This document shows, in pieces, positions 6,979 to 13,344 of a stretch of DNA of 13,344 bases. The notes beneath the pieces are model-generated. The model was not told the DNA's origin, ran no database searches, and saw only the letters and a program-made list of their open reading frames with translations. Within the stretch, counting starts at the first letter, position 1, and every line of letters begins with the position of its first letter. The DNA is from Marinosulfonomonas sp. (GTDB lineage: Bacteria > Pseudomonadota > Alphaproteobacteria > Rhodobacterales > Rhodobacteraceae), in NCBI GenBank assembly GCA_002732995.1, contig NVTS01000001.1, forward strand, positions 5,769 to 19,112, given 5' to 3'. The position numbers were made by a program, and so were the translations under genes.

Positions 6979-7848
6979 ATGGTCGGGATTATCGGAATTA
7001 TCATGATTTTTGTCATGGTCTTTGGTGGCTATCTGGCGGCTGGTGGCAAGATGGGCATCATTCTGAAGGCGGCCCCGTATGAGATGACAATGATCGGAGG
7101 TGCAGGCGTTGGCGCCTTCCTGATCGGCAATGATATTCCGCAGGTAAAACAAACCCTCAAGGATTTGGGAAAAGTGTTCAAAGGTGTAACCTGGAAACAC
7201 GAAGACTACCGGGATTTGTTGTGCCTGCTGTTTGAGCTGATCCGGTTTGCGCGCCAGAATCCGGTTGGGCTGGAAGAACATATCGAGGCCCCGAATGAAT
7301 CATCAATTTTTTCGCGCTACCCTAAAATCCTGAAAGACAAAGAGGCAATTGCCCTAATCTGTGACACGCTGCGGTCGGCCTCGATGAATTATGACGATCC
7401 GTATCAGGTAGAAGAGGTTTTGGAAAAACGCATGACTGCGAATATGCATCACGCACTTCATTCCAGCCACGCGTTGCAAACCTTGGCGGATGCTCTTCCG
7501 GCGTTGGGAATTGTAGCCGCTGTTCTGGGGATTATCAAAACGATGGGCTCGCTAGATCAGCCGCCTGAAATCCTAGGTAAACTTATTGGCGGGGCCTTGG
7601 TCGGAACATTTTTAGGTATTTTTCTGTCTTACGGTCTGGTTGGGCCGTTCGCCGGCAAGGTGAAATCGGTTGTCGAAGAGGATAGCCACTTTTACCTGCT
7701 TATCCGTGAAGTTCTGGTTGCGAACCTATATAAGCATGCCACAAACATCTGCATCGAAGTGGGTCGTCAGAATGCGCCAGGGCACTGCCGCCCCAGCTAT
7801 GGTGAACTGGAAGAAGCATTAAAAGCCCTCAAACAGGAAGCGGCGTGA
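6979..7848 (+). CDS. motA: Flagellar motor stator protein MotA
   Basis: MotA is the inner-membrane stator subunit that with MotB conducts ions and pushes FliG. The 289-residue length is normal. Four membrane helices are visible at about 1-22, 33-50, 170-190 and 202-223. The large cytoplasmic loop between helices 2 and 3 has R92 and E99 (block FARQNPVGLEEHIEAP). These align with E. coli R90 and E98, which contact FliG. P174 (ALPALGIVAAVLG) and P223 (YGLVGPFAGKV) match the two conserved prolines P173 and P222. The ATG follows a good ribosome site. Its stop overlaps the next ATG (TGATG). motB is not in the window. The ion used cannot be told from MotA alone; a proton motor is likely. Confidence 0.97.
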   Translation: MVGIIGIIMIFVMVFGGYLAAGGKMGIILKAAPYEMTMIGGAGVGAFLIGNDIPQVKQTLKDLGKVFKGVTWKHEDYRDLLCLLFELIRFARQNPVGLEEHIEAPNESSIFSRYPKILKDKEAIALICDTLRSASMNYDDPYQVEEVLEKRMTANMHHALHSSHALQTLADALPALGIVAAVLGIIKTMGSLDQPPEILGKLIGGALVGTFLGIFLSYGLVGPFAGKVKSVVEEDSHFYLLIREVLVANLYKHATNICIEVGRQNAPGHCRPSYGELEEALKALKQEAA

Positions 7849-10157
7849 TGCGCTTCCTGTTTGCAGTGGTTATTATCTGTTTTCCAATGTTGGCTATTGC
7901 TGAAGGTGTCACTGTCCGCTCTGGCGAGCATGCTGATTTTTCGAGATTGGCATTCGAGTTTTCCGGACCGGCCGATTGGGAAATGGGTCGCGTCGAAAAT
8001 GGGTATGAAATCAGATTGAAAGGGGCTGGGACTGCAATTGACACCTCGGATGTTTATCGCCGGATTTCGCGTGACAGGATAAAAAGTCTGGTAGTTTCCG
8101 AAGACAACACGCGTATCACCTTGGTTTTGGGATGCGAATGCCATGCAGATGCATTTGAATTCAGGCCCGGGTTGCTGGTCGTGGATGTGAAAGACGGGCA
8201 GCCATCTGCTAAGTCAATATTTGAAACCGCATTTGATTCTGGTGAGCTTTCTGTTGATCCGTATACCGGCACAAGCATGCTAGAAAACTTCCCTAGTGAT
8301 GCTGTTGAAAATGCACAGAGTTTGCCAACGGCTATTCTTCCATTTGGGGCGCCTCTTACACGATCAATAACCAACCCCAGAGGTGGAGTGCATATTGAAA
8401 ATGCCGACGCTGCGAGTCAATTACCAACAAAACGTGTTGCGGAAATGCAGTCTACGATACTGCGCCAAATTGGCCGTGCTGCATCACAAGGATTGCTGGA
8501 TGCCAATCTTCCACATCCGCCAGAAGTGGGGCAAGGTAGGGAAGAGCCTGCAAATTCTGTAGTAATAGAAGCGCCAGCACCCTCCACAAAACCACATATC
8601 AATATTCATATTGAAAGCAGTATAGACCGTGAGTTTGCAAATTTAGCCACATCCGGTTTAATGACGGATAACGGGTCAGAATGTCTTTCAGATGCACAAT
8701 TCAATGTGGTGAATTGGGGTAATGCTGATTCAGTATTGGCCAGAGTCTCCGAGAAAAGAGGTAAGATTTCAGGCGAGTTTGACCAGATTGATGAACGCGC
8801 AGTAGAGGATCTGGTAAAGGCGTATATTTATGCGGGTTTCGGCGCAGAAGCCTTGGATGTACTTGCGATATTCAATGTGGCAATTGAGGATGAAACCATC
8901 TTAAAAGCAATGGCGCGAATTGTAGACGGGATGACATCTGAGCGAAATCCGTATTTTGAAGGGCAAATCAGTTGTGATACTGATGTTGCTTTGTGGGCTG
9001 CCTTGGCCGCGCCATCTTTTTCAAAACAAGACAATATCAACCGTGTTCCAATTCTTGGTGCATTTTCCAGCTTGCCAGTTCACCTTAGAAAGCTTCTTGG
9101 CCCTCGCTTGGCGCAGAAGTTTTTAGAATTCAATGACCTTGGCACTGCCCGTTCAATAAGGAATGCGATCGCCCGTGCACCAGGTGAGGCCGGGCCGGAT
9201 TTCCGTCTACTTGATGCGCGGCTTGATCTGCAGCGAGGCCTTACTAATTCCGCAGAACGTGCATTAGAGGAAATTATCGTTGAGGATAGCGCGATCGCAC
9301 CAAACGCAGTAATAGAATTACTTGAGGCGCGATTGGAGGGGGGCGATGATATTGATCACATCCTCCTTGCCACAGCAGAATCCCATATTTTTGAGCAGCG
9401 AAATACAAGAATTGGTGCAGATCTAACGCGATTGATTGCAATGTCTTTTGGTCAAACGGGAGATTATCAAAAAGCATTAGAAGTGCTGCAAAAACTCGAC
9501 TCATTTGCACAATTAGAAAAGCAAGAGAAAGAAAAAGCCTGGGAGGATGTATTAGAAAGCGTCACTGATGATGCCACGGAAGTTGCTTTGTTGCAGTTTG
9601 TTTTGGCGGCTCAGAGCGAAATAGATCACCAGACGCTATCGCGGAAAACCAGAAGAAAACTGGCATTGCGACTGTTAAAAGAAGGTTGGCCGGTTATGGC
9701 CGAGAAGGTGCTTGCAGCACCCACGTCCCCAGTAACTGATGATCGTATGATATTGGCCCAAGCTTCAATCCTTAATGGGAGAGCAGAGCGGGCAATTAGT
9801 ATGCTTAAAAATGTCGCGGGTGACGAGGCCGCAAAACTACGGGCACTGGCATATGAGAAAACCGGGAAGTTTATGGATGCCGCGCGTGAATATGGCGCAG
9901 GGCGGGATAATGAGAGCCAAAAATATGCTACGTGGCGATCAGAGGATTGGACACAGCTGGCTTTGACGGGATCAAAGGTCGAGCAAGCAGTTGCGCAGAT
10001 GATGCTAGCACAAAACGAAACCGTGGATGAAGTGGAGCCATCAATTAACGAAGTAATTGCGCGAGATAATTCTTTGCTAAAGGTGAGTGAAACAGAACGG
10101 GATACTATTGATCGGTTGCTGGAGGAATATCCAGCCCTTGCACAAGAAGACTCATAA
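7848..10157 (+). CDS. Large secreted alpha-helical repeat protein of the motor region, function unknown
   Basis: I do not recognise a characterised function. The 769-residue product has a Sec signal peptide (residues 1-18, cut about AIA-E). A beta-rich N-terminal domain follows (about 20-118), where alternating patterns such as RLAFEFSG, YEIRLKG, RITLVLGCECHADAFEF and LLVVDVKDG recall AMIN-type domains. A low-complexity Pro/Ala/Ser linker runs to about 265. From about 275 to the end it is a long chain of amphipathic helix pairs resembling TPR or Sel1-like solenoids (AVEDLVKAYIYAGFGAEALD, LDARLDLQRGLTNSAERALE, ASILNGRAERAISMLKNVAG). C96 and C98 form a CxC pair. ATG 7848 overlaps the motA stop by one base; GTG 7845 would add one residue. 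Hand-counted GC in sampled lines is about 37-48%, lower than flhA (63% in one line). Its coupling to motA and the nearby MotE-like gene suggest a periplasmic stator partner, perhaps analogous to MotC. Confidence 0.8.
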   Translation: MRFLFAVVIICFPMLAIAEGVTVRSGEHADFSRLAFEFSGPADWEMGRVENGYEIRLKGAGTAIDTSDVYRRISRDRIKSLVVSEDNTRITLVLGCECHADAFEFRPGLLVVDVKDGQPSAKSIFETAFDSGELSVDPYTGTSMLENFPSDAVENAQSLPTAILPFGAPLTRSITNPRGGVHIENADAASQLPTKRVAEMQSTILRQIGRAASQGLLDANLPHPPEVGQGREEPANSVVIEAPAPSTKPHINIHIESSIDREFANLATSGLMTDNGSECLSDAQFNVVNWGNADSVLARVSEKRGKISGEFDQIDERAVEDLVKAYIYAGFGAEALDVLAIFNVAIEDETILKAMARIVDGMTSERNPYFEGQISCDTDVALWAALAAPSFSKQDNINRVPILGAFSSLPVHLRKLLGPRLAQKFLEFNDLGTARSIRNAIARAPGEAGPDFRLLDARLDLQRGLTNSAERALEEIIVEDSAIAPNAVIELLEARLEGGDDIDHILLATAESHIFEQRNTRIGADLTRLIAMSFGQTGDYQKALEVLQKLDSFAQLEKQEKEKAWEDVLESVTDDATEVALLQFVLAAQSEIDHQTLSRKTRRKLALRLLKEGWPVMAEKVLAAPTSPVTDDRMILAQASILNGRAERAISMLKNVAGDEAAKLRALAYEKTGKFMDAAREYGAGRDNESQKYATWRSEDWTQLALTGSKVEQAVAQMMLAQNETVDEVEPSINEVIARDNSLLKVSETERDTIDRLLEEYPALAQEDS

Positions 10158-10234
10158 CACGTATTTCAGTCATATTTTCTAAAGGGTTATGGCGTAGATT
10201 GCTTGAGAAATCATAGCAAGAATTGCATCAAATA
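10158..10234 (+). other. Intergenic gap before the transglycosylase gene
   Basis: This AT-rich gap of 77 bases contains an imperfect dyad (TTGCT at 10199-10203 and AGCAA at 10215-10219, 11-base loop). It has no T-run and no strong Shine-Dalgarno before the ATG at 10235. It may hold a weak promoter, but I see no clear -35/-10 pair. Confidence 0.25.
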
Positions 10235-11035
10235 ATGGCTAGAACTGCCTTGAAAAACGAAAATGTGCTGGCCATAAACCCTACCAGTCATTACAAATTT
10301 ACTCATCACTTTATTCTTGTAACAGGGATGCTTTTCACGGCTATTTTTGTGCCTGATCGTGTGAACTCTGCGCAGGACCTGTCGTTAATTTGCAGTCAGG
10401 CTGCGGCGTATGCTGCACAGGAAACCGGGGTTCCGGTTTCCGTGTTACAAGCAATTTCACTAACCGAAACGGGGCGCAACCGAAGTGGGGAAATGCACCC
10501 CTGGCCATGGACGGTCAATATGGAGGGGAAAGGTGTCTGGTTTGAGAATGAAGATGATGCAAGGGCCTATGTCTACAAGAATTATAAGCGTGGTGCCCGC
10601 AGTTTTGATGTTGGATGTTTCCAGATAAACTATAAGTGGCACGGGCATGGGTTTGCCTCGATTGAGGAGATGTTCGAGCCAAATCCAAACGCATTATATG
10701 CCGCGAATTTCCTTCTGAAACTATATCGGGAAAAAGGGGATTGGAGTAGTGCCGCGGGGGCATATCATTCACGCACCCCCAAATATGCGGATAAATACGA
10801 AAAACGGTTTAATGCATTTCGAAAGGCTCTGCTTGGAAACGATGCACCACCGCCCCCGTTATTAACGGTTGCCGTGGATGCGCCGATCTTGCTGGTACCT
10901 AAGCCGGCTGTTCGTACAAATCATTATCCACTTCTGCTAGGGAATAGCGGCCCTCGCGCCCTCGGATCACTGGTTCCACTGGGAACAAGGCAAACGGCAC
11001 AGCGCCTGATCGCGATAGGTGAAGATGATGGATAA
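10235..11035 (+). CDS. Lytic transglycosylase, SLT domain, flagellum-associated
   Basis: This family cleaves the glycan strand of peptidoglycan between MurNAc and GlcNAc, forming 1,6-anhydroMurNAc. The 266-residue product has an unusually long N-terminal tail (about 1-24), then a hydrophobic export segment (about 25-40) with likely cleavage after VNSA-Q. The SLT fold covers about 50-200: ISLTETGR with E78 as the probable catalytic glutamate, FDVGCFQINYKWHG (about 125-137), and AAGAYHSRTPKYADKY (about 173-188). C53 and C128 could pair. A Pro-rich stretch (APPPPLL) starts the C-terminal tail. The TTG at 10223 would add four residues; I prefer ATG 10235. The gene ends inside the start of flhA. 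The position suggests a role in opening the wall for the rod, comparable to SltF in Rhodobacter or the FlgJ muramidase in enterics. The specific role is inference. Confidence 0.88.
   Translation: MARTALKNENVLAINPTSHYKFTHHFILVTGMLFTAIFVPDRVNSAQDLSLICSQAAAYAAQETGVPVSVLQAISLTETGRNRSGEMHPWPWTVNMEGKGVWFENEDDARAYVYKNYKRGARSFDVGCFQINYKWHGHGFASIEEMFEPNPNALYAANFLLKLYREKGDWSSAAGAYHSRTPKYADKYEKRFNAFRKALLGNDAPPPPLLTVAVDAPILLVPKPAVRTNHYPLLLGNSGPRALGSLVPLGTRQTAQRLIAIGEDDG
11017..11022 (+). promoter_or_regulatory. Shine-Dalgarno site of flhA, inside the transglycosylase gene
   Basis: AGGTGA matches the 3' part of the ideal anti-anti-Shine-Dalgarno (AGGAGGTGATC). It lies 5 bases before ATG 11028 and 2 bases before ATG 11025, which favours the second ATG. 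GTG 11019 lies inside the site and is unlikely to be the start. Confidence 0.5.
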
Positions 11036-13124
11036 GCCATCATCTATGCTTTCCAGCATTTTCCAACCTACAATTCTGCTGGCGTTGGCGTTGATGGCAA
11101 TCATCGCAATGATGATCCTGCCGGTGCCGTCATGGATATTGGACATTGGATTGGCCGCTTCATTCGCGCTGGCCATTCTAATGTTCACAATTACGCTTTT
11201 TATTGAGCGCCCATTGGAATTTTCGGCGTTCCCAACGGTTCTTTTAGCATCCTTGATGTTGCGATTGTCGCTGAATGTTTCCTCGACAAAATTGATTATT
11301 GGCGAGGGGCATACAGGCACCGGGGCCGCAGGTAATGTCATCGAAGGGTTCGCAAATTTTGTCATGGGCGGAAGCGTCTTTATGGGACTTGTTGTTTTTG
11401 GCGTGCTGATCATCGTCAATTTCATTGTGATCACCAAGGGGGCTGCGCGCATGGCCGAAGTGGGTGCAAGATTTGCACTTGACGGGATGCCGGGCAAGCA
11501 GCTTGCGATTGACAGTGATATGTCCGCCGGAGCGATTGATCACGCCGAGGCAAAAGCGCGCCGCGAGAGAGAGCAGGCAGAGACGACATTTTTCGGGTCC
11601 CTCGACGGGGCATCAAAATTTGTTAAAGGGGATGCGGTTGCCGGTTTGCTTATCACATTATTAAACCTTGTGATGGGTCTGATCATGGGCGTTGTAATGC
11701 ACGGAATGCCATTGGCCAGCGCCTTTGAAACCTATGCAATTCTGACGATTGGTGATGGACTTGTCTCGCAAATACCGGCGGTAATCACTTCGCTTGCGGC
11801 CGCTTTGTTATTGTCGCGGGGCGGCACGAAAGGGTCGGTTGACCGTGAAATTATCGGCCAATTGGGGCGGTACCCGACAGCGCTCGGAACTGTCGCGGCA
11901 TTGATGGCGTTGTTTGCACTGGTTCCGGGACTGCCGTTTTTCCCGTTCATGGTTGGCGCAGTTGTGCTGTCGGCTAGCGGGTGGGCTATGCATAAATCAG
12001 CAATTAAAAAGAAGTCCCATGAGCAAAAATCTGCACAAGAGGTTGAGACACAGCCATCCCAGACCCCGATGGGGGATTTGCTCGATCTGGATGATATTCA
12101 TGTTGAGTTTGCCCCTGACTTGGTCAGCATGGTGTTGGACCCGGCAACAGGCTTGGACGCACGCATCGCAAATATGAGAACCCATGTCGCGTCATCCTTT
12201 GGGCTGATCTTGCCCGAAATGCGATTGACAGATGATGCATCCCTGCCTGCAGGAACATACGTGGTTAAAGTTCAGGGGGTCGAGCAAGTGCGCGATCAAT
12301 TGCGACCGGAGTGCGCCCTGGCATTACTGCCGGATGGGCCGGATATTTTGCCCGGGGGTGAGGATGTGAGCGAGCCGGTTTACGGCGCTCCCGCCCGCTG
12401 GATTGGAACCGAAGCACAAGAAGAAGCGGCCCTGTCCGGCGTGACGATTGTCACAGCGACCGAAGTATTGGCCACCCATCTTCTAGAAGTGATCAAGCGA
12501 AACTTTGCTCGGCTGTTGACGTTGAAGGCATTGCGCAGATTGCTGGACGAATTTGTTAACCTATCAGACGACCAACGTGCCGAGGCAAACCGGCGAATGC
12601 TGGACGAATTGATGCCTGATAAAGTGCCGGTTGATCTGCTGCTGTCGGTAATGCGCCTGTTGTTGGAGGAGCGGGTTTCTGTTCGCAACCTGCCCTTGAT
12701 CCTTGAGGCGATTGCCGAGGCCCGGCCGGTAAACCCGTCACCCGAAGCAATTTGTGAGCATGTCCGGCAACGCTTAGGGTTTCAGCTGGTCGCCGAGATG
12801 AAACGCGATGATGGCACAATCCCGCTAATCCAGCTTGCACCGGAATGGGAGCAAACCTTTACCACTTATCAGATTGAAGGAGACCGTGGGTATGGCGATG
12901 TGGCCTTGCCGCCGGATGACTTTAACAGGTTGGCGAATGGCGTGGCCGAGAAACTGGCAAGGGCATCAGAGACCGGAATTTATCCTGCAATAGCAACTCC
13001 GCGCCACCGGCGGCGGTTTTTAAGAACAGTTCTTTCGGCAAAAGGGATCACAAATCCGGTGCTCTCGTTTGAAGAAATCGGAATAGAGGCACGGCCTTCT
13101 CTTGTGGGTCTGGTTCCGGCATGA
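11028..13124 (+). CDS. flhA: Flagellar biosynthesis protein FlhA
   Basis: FlhA is the largest export-gate protein. It forms a nonameric ring whose cytoplasmic part receives chaperone-substrate complexes. The product is 698 residues from ATG 11028, normal for FlhA. The N-terminal half (about 1-325) has around eight membrane helices. The FHIPEP signature ARFALDGMPGKQLAIDSDMS lies around residue 147. A charged linker (about 326-350) leads to the cytoplasmic domain, with the conserved blocks IELAPDLVSMV-like VEFAPDLVSMVLD, LPEMRLTDDASLPAGTYVVK and the C-terminal PRHRRRFLR-type end near residue 660. ATG 11025 and GTG 11019 are other possible starts. The 5' end overlaps the transglycosylase stop by 8 bases, and the stop overlaps the fliR ATG (ATGA). 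Confidence 0.97.
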   Translation: MDKPSSMLSSIFQPTILLALALMAIIAMMILPVPSWILDIGLAASFALAILMFTITLFIERPLEFSAFPTVLLASLMLRLSLNVSSTKLIIGEGHTGTGAAGNVIEGFANFVMGGSVFMGLVVFGVLIIVNFIVITKGAARMAEVGARFALDGMPGKQLAIDSDMSAGAIDHAEAKARREREQAETTFFGSLDGASKFVKGDAVAGLLITLLNLVMGLIMGVVMHGMPLASAFETYAILTIGDGLVSQIPAVITSLAAALLLSRGGTKGSVDREIIGQLGRYPTALGTVAALMALFALVPGLPFFPFMVGAVVLSASGWAMHKSAIKKKSHEQKSAQEVETQPSQTPMGDLLDLDDIHVEFAPDLVSMVLDPATGLDARIANMRTHVASSFGLILPEMRLTDDASLPAGTYVVKVQGVEQVRDQLRPECALALLPDGPDILPGGEDVSEPVYGAPARWIGTEAQEEAALSGVTIVTATEVLATHLLEVIKRNFARLLTLKALRRLLDEFVNLSDDQRAEANRRMLDELMPDKVPVDLLLSVMRLLLEERVSVRNLPLILEAIAEARPVNPSPEAICEHVRQRLGFQLVAEMKRDDGTIPLIQLAPEWEQTFTTYQIEGDRGYGDVALPPDDFNRLANGVAEKLARASETGIYPAIATPRHRRRFLRTVLSAKGITNPVLSFEEIGIEARPSLVGLVPA

Positions 13125-13344
13125 ATGCAGCATTGGCTACCCTTCAGGAATTTGGGCAAGAAGGCTTGCTAACAGGTATTATCGTTTTCCTACGGGTGGG
13201 CGCAGCGATGGCTGTGCTTCCAGCCTTCGGAGAAAGGTCGGTCCCGCAGCGTGTTCGCCTAGGATTAGCGCTGGCATTTACAGCAATTGTCACCCCGGCC
13301 GTCGCCAGCCAAGTGGAGCCCTTAACCAAAGATCAAGGTGTCCT
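13121..13344 (+). CDS. fliR: Flagellar export gate protein FliR, 3' end cut by window edge
   Basis: FliR joins FliP and FliQ in the helical core of the export gate. Only the first 74 codons are visible, since the gene runs off the right edge without a stop. The visible part begins MNAALATLQEFGQEGLLTGI and includes IVFLRVGAAMAVLPAFGERS followed by VPQRVRLGLALAFTAIVTPA. The pattern of a helix with R-x-G, a proline-ended P-A-F-G turn, then V-P-x-R-V-R and a second helix is typical of FliR/YscT N-termini. The ATG overlaps the flhA stop (ATGA). flhB commonly follows in such clusters and may lie just outside. Confidence 0.9.
   Translation, partial: MNAALATLQEFGQEGLLTGIIVFLRVGAAMAVLPAFGERSVPQRVRLGLALAFTAIVTPAVASQVEPLTKDQGV

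Noticed and set aside
9165..9298. Two GCGATCGC palindromes inside the large secreted protein gene
   Set aside because: Only two copies, both fit the coding frame, and no array or spacing pattern is present.
10190..10204. Sigma-54-like promoter (TGGCGTAGATTGCTT) upstream of the transglycosylase gene
   Set aside because: The GG and GC pairs are separated by 8 bases and not the required 10, so it does not fit a -24/-12 promoter.
10199..10219. Dyad TTGCT...AGCAA as a terminator
   Set aside because: Short stem, 11-base loop and no T-run; probably chance.
1..13344. CRISPR arrays, insertion sequences, tRNA or rRNA genes, phage genes
   Set aside because: None seen: no repeat-spacer pattern, transposase or integrase-like protein, or RNA-gene sequence was recognised by reading.

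Overview
The window is part of a flagellar gene cluster from an alphaproteobacterium, most likely a marine Rhodobacteraceae (Roseobacter-group) species. This rests on the gene set and order (flgL-flgI, a reverse block fliF-fliH-fliN-fliP, then fliL, a DUF6468-like gene, motE-like, motA, a large secreted protein, a lytic transglycosylase, flhA, fliR), on moderate-to-high GC in most genes, and on a CtrA-like site in the only divergent promoter region. The species assignment is inference; no rRNA or other taxonomic marker is present.

Layout. Bases 1-2000 (+): the 3' part of flgL (hook-filament junction), cut by the window edge, overlapping flgI (P-ring). Bases 2009-5311 (-): fliF (MS-ring), fliH (ATPase regulator), fliN (C-ring) and fliP (export gate), transcribed leftwards with overlaps or tiny gaps and converging on flgI with 8 bp between stops. 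Bases 5312-5436: a divergent control region with a TTAA-N7-TTAG element. Bases 5437-13344 (+): fliL, a small membrane protein gene, a motE-like gene, motA, a gene for a 769-residue secreted alpha-helical protein, a lytic transglycosylase, flhA and the start of fliR, cut by the window edge. Most neighbours overlap by 1-8 bases. The exceptions are 64 bases before motA and about 77 bases before the transglycosylase. The transglycosylase and flhA also overlap slightly.

How they work together. FliF, FliN, FliH, FliP, FlhA and FliR supply the MS-ring, C-ring and type III export parts. FlgI and FlgL supply the P-ring and the hook-filament junction. FliL and MotA belong to the proton-driven stator. 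The transglycosylase probably opens peptidoglycan for the rod, a job done in enteric bacteria by FlgJ. fliG, fliM, fliI, fliQ, flhB and motB are not in the window and must lie elsewhere.

Nothing here is a wholly new system. The least understood part is the module around motA: a DUF6468-like membrane protein, a MotE-like protein with one periplasmic cysteine, and a large secreted helical-repeat protein translationally coupled to motA. I suggest it as a stator-assembly or stator-support module comparable in role to MotC/MotE of Sinorhizobium. This is a hypothesis.
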